NCBI RefSeq assembly: GCF_005222705.1
Contig: NZ_STGF01000018.1
Location: 1 to 64,000, forward strand
DNA: 64,000 bases
Direction: 5' to 3'
From: Paenibacillus sp. SY21-1
GTDB lineage: Bacteria > Bacillota > Bacilli > Paenibacillales > Paenibacillaceae
The position numbers were made by a program, and so were the translations under genes. Below, in pieces: positions 34,352-43,038 of the stretch. The notes beneath the pieces are model-generated. The model was given only the letters and a program-made list of their open reading frames with translations. It had not been told where the DNA came from and did not search any database. Each line of letters begins with the position of its first letter. The stretch's first letter is position 1.

Positions 34352-35002
34352 TTGCCTAAATTAAACCAAATGCTTTATTATCAGATCGCCTCATCGGACG
34401 ATGAGGAGGCAGCAATCGTATATAAGTCTCGGATTGCGGACGAGCATGAAAACGACTGGCTGATCGAAGTGCCGATTAATGAGCGGACAGGCGGCTACAA
34501 GAGGCTGTTTCTGGGCGACGAGCTCGCTACATCCTTTATATCAGACGACGGAATAAAAAATTATTTTGATTCGCATGTTATCGGCTTTGTGGAGGACACA
34601 ATCCGTCTTGTCAAAATACGCAAGCCGGAGCCAAGCCGGATAACCAAGGTGCAGCGGCGCAGCTTTTTGCGTGTTGCGGCAGAGCTCGAGCTCGCCGTCA
34701 AGCTGCCGGACCAGGTCCGCTTTCTCAGCCTCACAGACGATGTCGGCGGCGGCGGCGTTTCCTTTATTTGTGACGGAAAGTGGCAACTGGCCGCTGGTCA
34801 GGCACTCGAATGCTGGCTGCTGATCCCTTATAAAAACGGGTCGATCGAGCACTCTTTTTTTCAAGGGGAAATTGTGCGCGTCGTAGAGCTGGAATCCGGC
34901 AAGAAGCAAGCGATGGTCAAGTTTGCGAACATTCATGATTTCGAACGGCAGAAGATTATACGCTATTGCTTCGAGAAGCAGCTGGATCTTCGTAACAAAT
35001 GA
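34352..35002 (+). CDS. ypfA: PilZ-domain flagellar brake-type protein (YpfA/MotI-like)
   Basis: Two-domain protein: N-terminal YcgR-N/PilZN-like barrel, C-terminal PilZ with the cyclic-di-GMP arginine motif QRRSFLR (about residues 107-113). The second PilZ motif reads DDVGGGGVSF, so the usual Ser of DxSxxG is Gly. In B. subtilis YpfA (MotI) binds c-di-GMP and slows flagella. TTG 34352 lies 8 nt after GGAGGGGGAG and gives 217 codons including the stop, like the B. subtilis protein. An alternative TTG is one codon upstream. Confidence 0.85.
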   Translation: MPKLNQMLYYQIASSDDEEAAIVYKSRIADEHENDWLIEVPINERTGGYKRLFLGDELATSFISDDGIKNYFDSHVIGFVEDTIRLVKIRKPEPSRITKVQRRSFLRVAAELELAVKLPDQVRFLSLTDDVGGGGVSFICDGKWQLAAGQALECWLLIPYKNGSIEHSFFQGEIVRVVELESGKKQAMVKFANIHDFERQKIIRYCFEKQLDLRNK

Positions 35003-35057
35003 ATAAGCCCGGCCAATTGTTGGCATGATAACCCTAACTTTGGGGAAGGGGCTTGTT

Positions 35058-35252
35058 ATGTCCATACATAAAAGCAAATCCAAGCAGCGCAAGAAATATG
35101 TGAACCAGTACGACCGAATCAGCGTTTTAATAGGGAAAGTAATCCTTGTCTTGTTTATACTACTCGTCTGTGCGCAGGGAGCATTGCAGAATGAAAGTGT
35201 CCGACATTTCCTTTCCGGAGCAGAACGCTGGGAGGGAAGGACGCTCCATTGA
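35058..35252 (+). CDS. ypfB: YpfB-family small membrane protein (DUF5359)
   Basis: 64 aa: a Lys-rich N terminus (SIHKSKSKQRKKYVNQYDR), one membrane span (about residues 24-42) and a short polar tail. GGGGAAGGGG precedes ATG 35058. The position between the PilZ gene and cmk is where B. subtilis has ypfB. Function unknown. Confidence 0.75.
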   Translation: MSIHKSKSKQRKKYVNQYDRISVLIGKVILVLFILLVCAQGALQNESVRHFLSGAERWEGRTLH

Positions 35253-35263
35253 TGCATGCTCTT

Positions 35264-35292
35264 TTGCATCTGCGTTTATATTGTGGTATAAT
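35264..35292 (+). promoter_or_regulatory. SigA-type promoter upstream of cmk
   Basis: TTGCAT (35264-35269), 17-nt spacer, TATAAT (35287-35292). Its predicted start falls only a few bases ahead of a terminator-like hairpin. Confidence 0.6.
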
Positions 35293-35302
35293 TTTCACGT
35301 TC

Positions 35303-35324
35303 GCAGGCACTGCCTGCTTTTTTC
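35303..35324 (+). terminator. Terminator-like hairpin in the cmk leader
   Basis: GCAGGC (35303-35308), loop ACT, GCCTGC (35312-35317), then TTTTTTC. It may terminate ypfB transcripts or attenuate cmk. The remaining leader (to 35494) holds a 9-bp inverted repeat, CATGAAATG/CATTTCATG (35376-35384 and 35412-35420). Confidence 0.65.
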
Positions 35325-35494
35325 TTGAAATATAGGCATGGATAAGCATGTTTTGTCCAAAGTCGTATATTTCACCATGAAATGTCGTTGGTTCTCGCTT
35401 GCGGGGACAGCCATTTCATGCTTGAGAGGTTTGTGCCTTGTCCCTCGTTGCATTCGGCCAGCCGTCTCGATTCATTGAAGGGGGTTGACTGCAA

Positions 35495-36187
35495 GTGATG
35501 GATGAAGGAAGCAGCCGGATGAACATTGCGATTGACGGGCCTGCGGGCGCCGGAAAAAGCACGGTTGCAAGGCAAGTGGCCGAGCAGCTTGGTTTTGTGT
35601 ACATTGACACTGGCGCTATGTACAGAGCTGTAACGCTGGCCGCCCAAAGGGCGGGAATCAAGGCCGATGAGCCTGGGAGGCTTGGGGAGCTGACGCATTC
35701 GCTGCGCATTGAGCTGGAGCCAGGCGAGCTTGGTCAAACGGTCAAGCTGAATGGCGAGGATGTAACTTCGCTTATTCGATCCCGAGAAGTGACGCTTCAT
35801 GTTTCAAGCTATGCCGCCGACGAATCGGTCAGAACGGTGCTAGCAGCCATGCAGAGGCAGCTTGCCGCTCGCAAGGGCATCGTGATGGATGGACGCGATA
35901 TTGGTTCGCATGTGCTTCCTAACGCCGAGCTGAAGGTTTTTCTGACGGCCTCGGTGAAGGAACGGGCGTTGCGCCGGTATCGGGAGATTCAGGGAAGTCA
36001 GGACATTTCGCTGGATCAGCTGGAGAAGGAAATTGCCGAGCGCGATCGTTCGGATGAGCAACGGGAAATTTCGCCGCTCATCTGCGCCTCCGATGCGGTA
36101 GTGCTTGATAGCACAGGCATGACGATTAACGAAGTTGTCCATGCTATCGTGAATTTAAGCCGAACCAAATTGGCGGAGGCGAAGTAA
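35495..36187 (+). CDS. cmk: Cytidylate kinase
   Basis: Phosphorylates CMP and dCMP with ATP. Walker A GPAGAGKS at about residues 15-22, YIDTGAMYRA (NMP-binding), DGRDIGSHVLP, and the lid-region arginines. About 230 aa. GTG 35495 is 10 nt after AAGGGGG; ATG 35498 or ATG 35519 (after GAAGGAAG) are alternatives. Followed 4 nt later by plsC, with rpsA-like after it, as in B. subtilis (cmk-ypfD). Confidence 0.95.
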   Translation: MMDEGSSRMNIAIDGPAGAGKSTVARQVAEQLGFVYIDTGAMYRAVTLAAQRAGIKADEPGRLGELTHSLRIELEPGELGQTVKLNGEDVTSLIRSREVTLHVSSYAADESVRTVLAAMQRQLAARKGIVMDGRDIGSHVLPNAELKVFLTASVKERALRRYREIQGSQDISLDQLEKEIAERDRSDEQREISPLICASDAVVLDSTGMTINEVVHAIVNLSRTKLAEAK

Positions 36188-36190
36188 ACT

Positions 36191-36769
36191 ATGTTATATC
36201 GTTTGTTCCGCTTTCTATTGCGTGTTGCCTACGCGCTGCTGTTCAGATTGGAGGCCCGCGGCACGGAGAATATTCCGGCCACAGGCGCCGTTGTTCTCGC
36301 CTCGAACCATCTAAGCAATTTTGATCCGCCGACTGTGGGAATCAAAATTAGACGCAAGGTGCATTTTATGGCGAAGGAAGAGCTTTTCAGAATACCGGTG
36401 TTCGGACCGCTTATTCGCGCATTCGGCGCGTTTCCCGTGAAACGCGGAGGCGTCAGCAAGGACGCGATTAAGTCGGGAATTGCCATCCTGAAGGAAGGCA
36501 AGATGCTTGGTATTTTTCCTGAGGGCTCGCGCAACAGCGAGGCGGGATCCGCCAAAAAAGGCGCTGCAATGATCGCGGTAAGAGGCGGCGCGGCCATTGT
36601 GCCAGTAGCCATTATCGGCGAATATCGCTTGTTTAGAAAGATGGTTGTCTGTTACGGCAAACCGGTGGACATTTCTGCCATTATCGAACAATCCTCTCCT
36701 GATATGCTGGAGCAGGTAACAGATGCCATTATGGCTGATATTCGCGAGCTAGTTGCGCGCAATCAGTAA
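36191..36769 (+). CDS. plsC: 1-acyl-sn-glycerol-3-phosphate acyltransferase
   Basis: Adds the second acyl chain to make phosphatidic acid at the membrane. Acyltransferase motif I NHLSNFD (about residues 37-43), the motif II region FGAFPVKRG, motif III FPEGSRNSE (about 113-121) and motif IV VPVAIIG. One N-terminal hydrophobic segment. 192 aa. Closely follows cmk. Together with plsY and gpsA further on, the window encodes several phospholipid-head steps. Confidence 0.93.
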   Translation: MLYRLFRFLLRVAYALLFRLEARGTENIPATGAVVLASNHLSNFDPPTVGIKIRRKVHFMAKEELFRIPVFGPLIRAFGAFPVKRGGVSKDAIKSGIAILKEGKMLGIFPEGSRNSEAGSAKKGAAMIAVRGGAAIVPVAIIGEYRLFRKMVVCYGKPVDISAIIEQSSPDMLEQVTDAIMADIRELVARNQ

Positions 36770-36793
36770 TTTGCGTTTTAAATGCCGTCTCGC

Positions 36794-36822
36794 TTGACTG
36801 CGGGCGCGGATTTAAATAAAGT
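36794..36822 (+). promoter_or_regulatory. Promoter before the S1-like gene
   Basis: TTGACT (36794-36799), 17-nt spacer, TAAAGT (36817-36822), 28 nt ahead of the coding sequence. Confidence 0.55.
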
Positions 36823-36850
36823 TGGGGTATGAATTGAGGAGGTTATTTCA

Positions 36851-38086
36851 ATGTCAGAAGAGATCAATGTACAAGAATCCGCAGCGGAGGAAGTAAGCCA
36901 AGACGCTATGGACAATTTCGTGTCTTTGAAAAAAGGCGATTCCGTTAAAGGCACTATCGTCAAAATCGAGGATAACCAAGCTTATGTAAGCCTTGGATAT
37001 AAATATGACGGTGTCATTCCCATTCGCGAATTGTCCTCTGTACAAGTTGACAATGCTGCAGAAGCAGTGCAAATCGGTCAAGAAGTGGAGCTTAAGGTTG
37101 TTAGCATCAACGACAACAAGGAAAGCCTGATCTTGTCCAAACGTCTTGTAGACGGCGAGAAAGCATGGGATCAACTGCAAGAGCGTTTCGACAACGGCGA
37201 AGTTTTTGAAGTTGTCGTAGCTGACGTAGTCAAAGGCGGCCTTGTAGCCGACGTTGGCGCACGCGGATTCATTCCTGCTTCCATGGTAGAGCGTCATTTC
37301 GTAGAGGATTTCTCCGACTACAAAGGTCGCACGCTGCGCGTTAAAGTAAAAGAAATCGACCGCGAAAACGGCAAAGTGATTCTTTCCCAAAAAGAAGTGC
37401 TGGATGCCGAATTCGAGCAAAACAAACAACAAGTGATTGCATCGCTGGAAGTTGGCAGCGAGCTTGACGGAACGGTTCAACGTCTGACTCCGTTCGGCGC
37501 TTTCGTCGACATCGGCGGCATCGACGGCCTGGTTCACGTTTCCGAGCTTTCCTGGCAGCACGTTGCACATCCTAAGGATGTTGTAGCTGAAGGTCAAGCC
37601 GTTCGCGTGAAAGTGCTTAAAGTTGATCCTGCCGCTGGCAAAATCAGCTTGAGCATCAAAGCTGCACAACCTGGTCCTTGGGAAACTGCCGCTAGCCAGT
37701 TCAACACTGGTGACATCGTAACGGGTACTGTGCGTCGCCTTGTTCCATTCGGAGCTTTTGTTGAAATTGCGCCGGGCGTAGAAGGTCTCGTTCATATTTC
37801 CCAAATCGCGCACCGTCATATCGGTACGCCAAACGAAGTGCTGCAGGAAGGTCAAGAAGTTCAAGCTAAAGTGCTTGATTTCAACCCTGCGGAGAAACGC
37901 GTAAGCCTGAGCATCAAGGAAACGGAAGAAGCTCCTGAGCAGCCGGCTCCTAGCGCTCGTCCAGAGCGTGCTCCACGGGCTCCAAAAATCGAGAAAATCG
38001 ACAACCCGAACGTTAGCCTGAGCAACGAAAGCATGAGCTACTCGCTTGCTGAGCGCTTCGGCGACAAATTGAAAAACCTTAAGTAA
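36851..38086 (+). CDS. rpsA: Ribosomal protein S1-like RNA-binding protein
   Basis: Four S1 OB-fold repeats at about residues 26-96, 110-178, 195-262 and 280-350, each with the G-FVD/E motif (for example FGAFVDIGGIDGLVHVSE). A Pro/Ala/Arg-rich linker and short tail follow. 411 aa, longer than B. subtilis YpfD (382) yet shorter than six-repeat E. coli S1. GAGGAGG lies before the ATG. Low-GC Bacillota ribosomes may not need it for initiation, so its exact role is open. Confidence 0.92.
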   Translation: MSEEINVQESAAEEVSQDAMDNFVSLKKGDSVKGTIVKIEDNQAYVSLGYKYDGVIPIRELSSVQVDNAAEAVQIGQEVELKVVSINDNKESLILSKRLVDGEKAWDQLQERFDNGEVFEVVVADVVKGGLVADVGARGFIPASMVERHFVEDFSDYKGRTLRVKVKEIDRENGKVILSQKEVLDAEFEQNKQQVIASLEVGSELDGTVQRLTPFGAFVDIGGIDGLVHVSELSWQHVAHPKDVVAEGQAVRVKVLKVDPAAGKISLSIKAAQPGPWETAASQFNTGDIVTGTVRRLVPFGAFVEIAPGVEGLVHISQIAHRHIGTPNEVLQEGQEVQAKVLDFNPAEKRVSLSIKETEEAPEQPAPSARPERAPRAPKIEKIDNPNVSLSNESMSYSLAERFGDKLKNLK

Positions 38087-38100
38087 TACAATAATGGTAA

Positions 38101-38143
38101 AAAGAGCTATTTTCGCCTGTGCGGCGGGAATAGCTCTTTTTTT
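38101..38143 (+). terminator. Intrinsic terminator after rpsA
   Basis: AAAGAGCTATT (38101-38111) pairs with AATAGCTCTTT (38129-38139), followed by continued T-run. Confidence 0.9.
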
Positions 38144-38175
38144 GTTGGCGCATAATAGGGCAGAGGTGAAAGGAT

Positions 38176-38772
38176 ATGAATGCAGGTTTTACCGTCGCCT
38201 GGATTGCGTTTGTGGCTGTTGTATTGCTTGCCACCGGCTGGCAGCCTCTTTTGTGCCCGGAGTCGCGTAACCGGCCAGTCGTTGGCGGCTTGCTCGCCTT
38301 GCTGCTGCTGCTTCCTCTGCCTTTGCTCATTTCGTTCACGTCGGTTAGCGTCTCGCTCTCCATCCTGCTGCTGCTGCTATTGTCGGCAATCGCCTGGCTG
38401 AAGCTTGAAGGCTGGGGGGATAAAGGGTATGTGCTGTTGTGCTCGCTATTTCTGGCATTCGCGTCGCTGTCGCTGCGCAGACTGTATGCTGCAGGACCAT
38501 CGTTTCATTTGCTGGACCCGGCGTGGGATGTGGCGCTGCTGACAGCTGTAATGACGGCATTATTTACGACCAGCGAGCGCCGACAATTTATCATGCTCGC
38601 GTGGGGGGCTGTGACAGGAGAATGGCTGACGCTCGAATTTCTCATCAAGCCGGCCGATCCGATAATCGGCACGTTGGCCTGGTGGGACAGCTTTGCCATC
38701 GCGCTTGCCGGATCAAGGCTGATTAGCATGCTCTGGAGAGGCGTTCGGTCAACCGGAGAGGCAGGTCGTTAA
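38176..38772 (+). CDS. yphA: YphA-family membrane protein
   Basis: 198 aa integral membrane protein with about six hydrophobic spans and no recognisable catalytic motif. Its place between the S1-like gene and the YIEGIA gene matches B. subtilis yphA. GAGGTGAAAGG precedes ATG 38176. Function unknown. Confidence 0.75.
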   Translation: MNAGFTVAWIAFVAVVLLATGWQPLLCPESRNRPVVGGLLALLLLLPLPLLISFTSVSVSLSILLLLLLSAIAWLKLEGWGDKGYVLLCSLFLAFASLSLRRLYAAGPSFHLLDPAWDVALLTAVMTALFTTSERRQFIMLAWGAVTGEWLTLEFLIKPADPIIGTLAWWDSFAIALAGSRLISMLWRGVRSTGEAGR

Positions 38773-38808
38773 CATTTCGATTTCCATTACATGAGGGAGG
38801 CCAGCGGG

Positions 38809-39726
38809 ATGGCTGCGATGCTAGCGCATAACAAATTTTTGGTTGGGGTGCTCGCCGGGCTGGCGCTCGGAATTTTGTCCAGATTTCTTATGCTGAGAAC
38901 GGATTATCGACAGTATCCGACGCACACTCATGGTAGGATTATACATATATCCCTGGGCGTCATCGCCGCAGCGCTCGGGGCCGTTGCCGTACCCGCGCTG
39001 CTTCAAAAGGACTACACGGCAATTACTTTTTTGACGCTAGCCGCCCAGCAATTCCGCGATGTGCGAAAAATGGAGCGCGAAACGCTAACCAAAATCGACG
39101 AGCAAGAGCTTGTGGGCAGAGGCGGAACTTATATTGAGGGCATTGCGATGATGTTTGAAGGAAGAAACTACCTGGTCATTATGACAGCCATGTTAACCAG
39201 CTTGTTTGCAATTTTAATCCATTTGTGGGCAGGGCTTGCGGTCGGAGCTTTATCGCTGCTGCTGGTGGAAAAGCTTAAGTCGGGGAAAGCGATTTCTCAC
39301 ATTGCGCAGGTGCGGGCCGGCACGATAAGGATGGATGGCGCCGATTTGTTCGTGGACGATATTTATATGATGAACGTCGGTCTCCGGTCGAATCAGGACA
39401 TCATTGCTCAGAGGGGCATGGGATTTATACTGACTCCTCGCAATGCCAACGGCAAGGTAACGCTTGGCAATTTAGGTCAAAGGCAAGCCATTCTATTCGA
39501 TTTGGCAACCATTATGGGCGTGTTTCGGGATTCGGGAGAGCCCATGCTTATTCCGATGGCGAAGCTGGATATGAAGGATGGCAGGCTCGGCGTATTTATT
39601 TTGCCGCAGGAGAATGATCCGTCCAAGGGCGCGGCTGTAGTAGAGCGGGTTCCGATTCTGGAATCGGCTGTACGGATGCCGACGGAGGCTTCGGTCAATC
39701 GGAAGGAGGCGGGCGCGGATGAGTGA
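38809..39726 (+). CDS. yphB: YIEGIA-family spore membrane protein (YphB-like)
   Basis: Member of the family named for its YIEGIA sequence, present here (about residues 106-111) in GGTYIEGIAMMFEGRNY. Two or three N-terminal membrane spans, another pair near 120-165, and a soluble C-terminal domain with GMGFILTPRNANGKVTLGN. 305 aa from ATG 38809, 9 nt after GGGAGG; an upstream ATG at 38791 overlaps poorly. Function unknown. It overlaps the next small gene by 8 nt. Confidence 0.85.
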   Translation: MAAMLAHNKFLVGVLAGLALGILSRFLMLRTDYRQYPTHTHGRIIHISLGVIAAALGAVAVPALLQKDYTAITFLTLAAQQFRDVRKMERETLTKIDEQELVGRGGTYIEGIAMMFEGRNYLVIMTAMLTSLFAILIHLWAGLAVGALSLLLVEKLKSGKAISHIAQVRAGTIRMDGADLFVDDIYMMNVGLRSNQDIIAQRGMGFILTPRNANGKVTLGNLGQRQAILFDLATIMGVFRDSGEPMLIPMAKLDMKDGRLGVFILPQENDPSKGAAVVERVPILESAVRMPTEASVNRKEAGADE

Positions 39727-39898
39727 AATCGTAGCGATCGTAAGCGTGCATGCGGACAAAGTAGGGGGCGGCGCTCCTATCTTTTATGCAGACTCGCAAG
39801 CGGAATTAGAGCAAACTTCATTCCTGCTGGAAAAAATTTTGGACGCTAGCGCCCACGATTTGAAGAACGGCACCATGATCCTTGTCGATCATCGCTGA
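39719..39898 (+). CDS. Small capping-complex-type partner of YIEGIA protein
   Basis: 59 aa soluble protein, starting inside the yphB 3' end, with GGAGG upstream. Begins MSEIVAIVSVHADKVGGGAP and ends ILVDHR. By size, sequence style and position I take it as the small protein annotated in related genomes as capping complex subunit for YIEGIA; that link is from memory of the family. Translational coupling with yphB supports a partnership. Confidence 0.75.
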   Translation: MSEIVAIVSVHADKVGGGAPIFYADSQAELEQTSFLLEKILDASAHDLKNGTMILVDHR

Positions 39899-39976
39899 CA
39901 TGAAAAGTTAGCCAAGACCGTACTTTTTTGCTATGATGATTAACGTGAGTATTTTTGAAGGAGTGGAAAACAAACT

Positions 39977-41299
39977 ATGGCAAGACCCGTTATTGCTATT
40001 GTCGGGCGTCCGAATGTGGGGAAGTCCACCATATTCAACCGAATTATTGGCGACCGATTGGCTATTGTTGAGGATAAACCCGGGGTGACCCGTGACCGCC
40101 TGTATGGCACCGGAGAATGGAACGGCAAAGCATTCAGCATTGTGGATACCGGCGGTATTGAAATTGACGGCGAAGACGAAATCATGAAATCCGTGCGTAT
40201 GCAGGCGGAGCTTGCCATCGAGGAAGCGGACGTCATCATTTTTATGGTCGATGCCAAAACAGGCTTGACCCATGCCGACGACGAGGTGGCGCAGATGCTG
40301 TTCCGCTCGCGCAAGCCGGTCGTTGTCGCCGTAAACAAGGTGGATAATGAAGGCCGCATGGATGAGGTGTACGAATTTTATGGCCTGGGCTTCGGCGAGC
40401 CGATTGCGATTTCCGGCTCGCATGGCATCGGTATCGGAGATTTGCTGGATGCGGCCGTTACGCTGCTTCCGGAAATCGAGGATGACGGATATGATGAAGA
40501 CGTCATTCGCGTTGCGCTGATCGGCCGTCCGAATGTCGGCAAGTCTTCGCTTGTCAATGCGCTGCTCGGAGAGGATCGCGTCATCGTCAGCAACGTGGCG
40601 GGAACGACTCGCGACGCAATCGACACCCCGTTCGAGCGCGATGGACAGCGTTATGTGCTGATCGATACGGCGGGCATGCGCAAGCGCGGCAAGGTGTACG
40701 AATCGACCGAGAAGTACAGCGTAATGCGGGCCATGAAGGCGATCGAGCGGGCAGACGTTGTGCTTGTCCTGATTAACGGCGAAGAAGGCATCATCGAGCA
40801 GGACAAGCATATTGCCGGTTATGCGCATGAGGCTGGGAAGGCTTCCGTATTCGTTGTAAACAAGTGGGATGTTGTGGCCAAGGACGAAAAGACGATGCAG
40901 CATTTTACGCAAAGCATACGCGATCACTTCCTCTTTATGTCATATGCGCCAATTGTGTTCTTATCTGCCTTGACGAAACAGCGCTTACAAAAGCTGCTTC
41001 CGGTCGTCAATCATGTATCCGAGCAGCACGCGCTGAGAATTCAAACCCATTTGCTTAACGATGTCATTTCCGACGCCGTTGCAATCAACCCGCCGCCTTC
41101 GGACAAGGGCAAGCGTTTGCGGATTAATTATGTCACGCAAGTGGCGACCAAGCCGCCGACAATCGTCGTTTTTGTCAATGATCCGTCGATTATGCACTTT
41201 TCATATGAACGCTATCTGGAGAATAAGATTCGCGCAGCATTTAATTTCGAGGGGACGCCGATTAGAATTTTCTCACGTCGCAAGTCCGAAGAAGATTAG
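39977..41299 (+). CDS. der: Ribosome biogenesis GTPase Der (EngA)
   Basis: Essential 50S assembly GTPase with tandem G domains. First domain: GRPNVGKST (about residues 10-18), DTGG, NKVD. Second domain: GRPNVGKSS (about 184-192), DTAGMR, NKWD (about 297-300). A C-terminal KH-like domain completes the 440 aa. An extended -10 (TGCTATGAT) lies upstream at about 39928. Followed 13 nt later by plsY. Confidence 0.97.
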   Translation: MARPVIAIVGRPNVGKSTIFNRIIGDRLAIVEDKPGVTRDRLYGTGEWNGKAFSIVDTGGIEIDGEDEIMKSVRMQAELAIEEADVIIFMVDAKTGLTHADDEVAQMLFRSRKPVVVAVNKVDNEGRMDEVYEFYGLGFGEPIAISGSHGIGIGDLLDAAVTLLPEIEDDGYDEDVIRVALIGRPNVGKSSLVNALLGEDRVIVSNVAGTTRDAIDTPFERDGQRYVLIDTAGMRKRGKVYESTEKYSVMRAMKAIERADVVLVLINGEEGIIEQDKHIAGYAHEAGKASVFVVNKWDVVAKDEKTMQHFTQSIRDHFLFMSYAPIVFLSALTKQRLQKLLPVVNHVSEQHALRIQTHLLNDVISDAVAINPPPSDKGKRLRINYVTQVATKPPTIVVFVNDPSIMHFSYERYLENKIRAAFNFEGTPIRIFSRRKSEED

Positions 41300-41311
41300 G
41301 GGAGAAGTCGC

Positions 41312-41911
41312 TTGCTATATGGAATAGTTGCAGTGGTGTTGAGTTATTTGTTGGGATCGGTGTCATTCAGCATCGTTATTGCGAAGTGGGTGAAGGGGAT
41401 CGATATCCGCCAGCACGGCAGCGGCAATGCCGGGGCAACGAATACGCTGCGGGTGCTCGGCAAAGGTCCCGGAATCGCGGTATTTGCGCTGGATATTGCC
41501 AAAGGGGTGGCAGCCGTATGGCTTGGGCATGCCATGTCCGACAACGGCTGGTTTCCGGTACTGTGCGGGCTTGCGGCGATTGCCGGTCATAATTGGCCCA
41601 TCTGGTTCCGTTTCAAGGGCGGCAAAGGCATCGCTACGACTGTTGGCGTGATCGCTACGCTGGCCTTTATTCCGGCATTATTGGCAGGCGTGGTCGCCAT
41701 CGCGATCATCGCGCTAACGAGATACGTTTCGCTGGGTTCTTTGCTTTTCGCAGCGCTTACTCCCGTTTTTATTTGTCTTTTTCAGTTTTCCGTCCCGCTG
41801 CTTAGCGCAAGTCTGCTTGTCTGCCTGTTTGCATTCGTGCGGCATCGGACCAACATCGTCAAGCTGATGCAAGGAACGGAGAATAAGCTGGGCGCGAGAA
41901 AGGAAGCGTGA
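41312..41911 (+). CDS. plsY: Glycerol-3-phosphate acyltransferase PlsY
   Basis: Integral membrane enzyme transferring acyl from acyl-phosphate to glycerol 3-phosphate. Five or more spans with the family loops GSGNAGATNTLR (about residues 36-47), GHNWPIWFRFKGGKGIATT (about 93-111) and the C-terminal RHRTNI loop. 199 aa. TTG start after GGGGAG. It lies directly ahead of gpsA, which makes its substrate. Confidence 0.96.
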   Translation: MLYGIVAVVLSYLLGSVSFSIVIAKWVKGIDIRQHGSGNAGATNTLRVLGKGPGIAVFALDIAKGVAAVWLGHAMSDNGWFPVLCGLAAIAGHNWPIWFRFKGGKGIATTVGVIATLAFIPALLAGVVAIAIIALTRYVSLGSLLFAALTPVFICLFQFSVPLLSASLLVCLFAFVRHRTNIVKLMQGTENKLGARKEA

Positions 41912-41918
41912 CAAGGGA

Positions 41919-42953
41919 ATGACCATAGACAACACTCGTATGAATAAACGCGCCGCTGTGCTTGTGGCAGGCAGCTGGGGAACGGCCCTTGCGTCCGTGC
42001 TTGCGAATAACGGCTATCGGGTTATGTTGTGGACACGGAACGAGCAGCAAGCGGAGGCGATTAATCAAACGCGGGAAAACAGCCGTTTTTTGCCGGGTGT
42101 CCCGTTACCGGAAGGCTTGCATGCAACGACCAGCCTGCAGGAGGCTTTGCTGGGCGCCGAGCTGGCTTTGTTCGTTGCGCCCTCGGCCGCCATGCGGGAA
42201 GTTGCCGCCCAGGCTGCCCGCCATTTGGAGCCGGAAACCGTTGTTGCCCACGCGACAAAGGGGTTTGAAACCGGTACGCTCAAGCGTATGACGACCGTGC
42301 TGGCTGAAGAGCTGGGCCGCCCGCTCGAGAAGCTTGTCGTATTGTCGGGACCAAGCCACGCGGAGGAGGTTATTCGGAAGCAGCCGACGACGGTAGTTGT
42401 CGCTTCCGCCGATGTCTCCTACGCCGAGCAGGTGCAGGATGCGCTCATGAACAACGACTTCCGCGTCTATACGAATTCCGATGTTGTAGGGGTAGAAGTG
42501 GCCGGCGCCATCAAAAATATTATCGCGCTGGGCGCTGGACTCACTGACGGGCTCGGCTTCGGCGATAATGCCAAAGCGGCGCTGCTTACACGCGGCTTGG
42601 CCGAGATTGGACGCCTGGGAGCCGCGATGGGCGCCAATCCGCTTACATTTGCCGGTCTGGCTGGTGTGGGCGATCTTGTCGTTACCTGTACGAGCAAGCA
42701 CAGCCGCAACTGGCGTGCAGGCAACATGCTTGCAGACGGAACCCCGCTTGATGACGTGCTGAGCCGGATGGGGATGGTTGTGGAGGGCGTCAAAACGACC
42801 AAAGCGGCTTACGAGCTGGCTGAGCAATACCAAGTGGAAATGCCGATCACCGCACAGCTGCACGCCGTACTGTTCGCAGGCAAGGAGCCTAAGGAAGCCG
42901 CCCGCGATCTGATGGGACGGGTTCGAACGCACGAAATCGAAAAGCTTGGGTAG
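41919..42953 (+). CDS. gpsA: NAD(P)H-dependent glycerol-3-phosphate dehydrogenase
   Basis: Reduces dihydroxyacetone phosphate to glycerol 3-phosphate for phospholipids. Rossmann N-terminal domain and C-terminal helical domain with the catalytic Lys in GAIKNIIALGAG (about residue 200) and the GFGDNAKAAL block. 344 aa. Odd: the dinucleotide-binding motif reads VAGSWGTA where relatives usually have GAGSWGTA, a Gly-to-Val change at the first glycine (codon GTG). ATG 41919 or 41940 could be the start. Confidence 0.94.
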   Translation: MTIDNTRMNKRAAVLVAGSWGTALASVLANNGYRVMLWTRNEQQAEAINQTRENSRFLPGVPLPEGLHATTSLQEALLGAELALFVAPSAAMREVAAQAARHLEPETVVAHATKGFETGTLKRMTTVLAEELGRPLEKLVVLSGPSHAEEVIRKQPTTVVVASADVSYAEQVQDALMNNDFRVYTNSDVVGVEVAGAIKNIIALGAGLTDGLGFGDNAKAALLTRGLAEIGRLGAAMGANPLTFAGLAGVGDLVVTCTSKHSRNWRAGNMLADGTPLDDVLSRMGMVVEGVKTTKAAYELAEQYQVEMPITAQLHAVLFAGKEPKEAARDLMGRVRTHEIEKLG

Positions 42954-43038
42954 AAGAAGGACGGCCGCCTATACCAAACCCGCTAATGCCTCATATGATG
43001 CATGGAGTACCGATTATGGCATTGTGGAGGTGTTAGTA

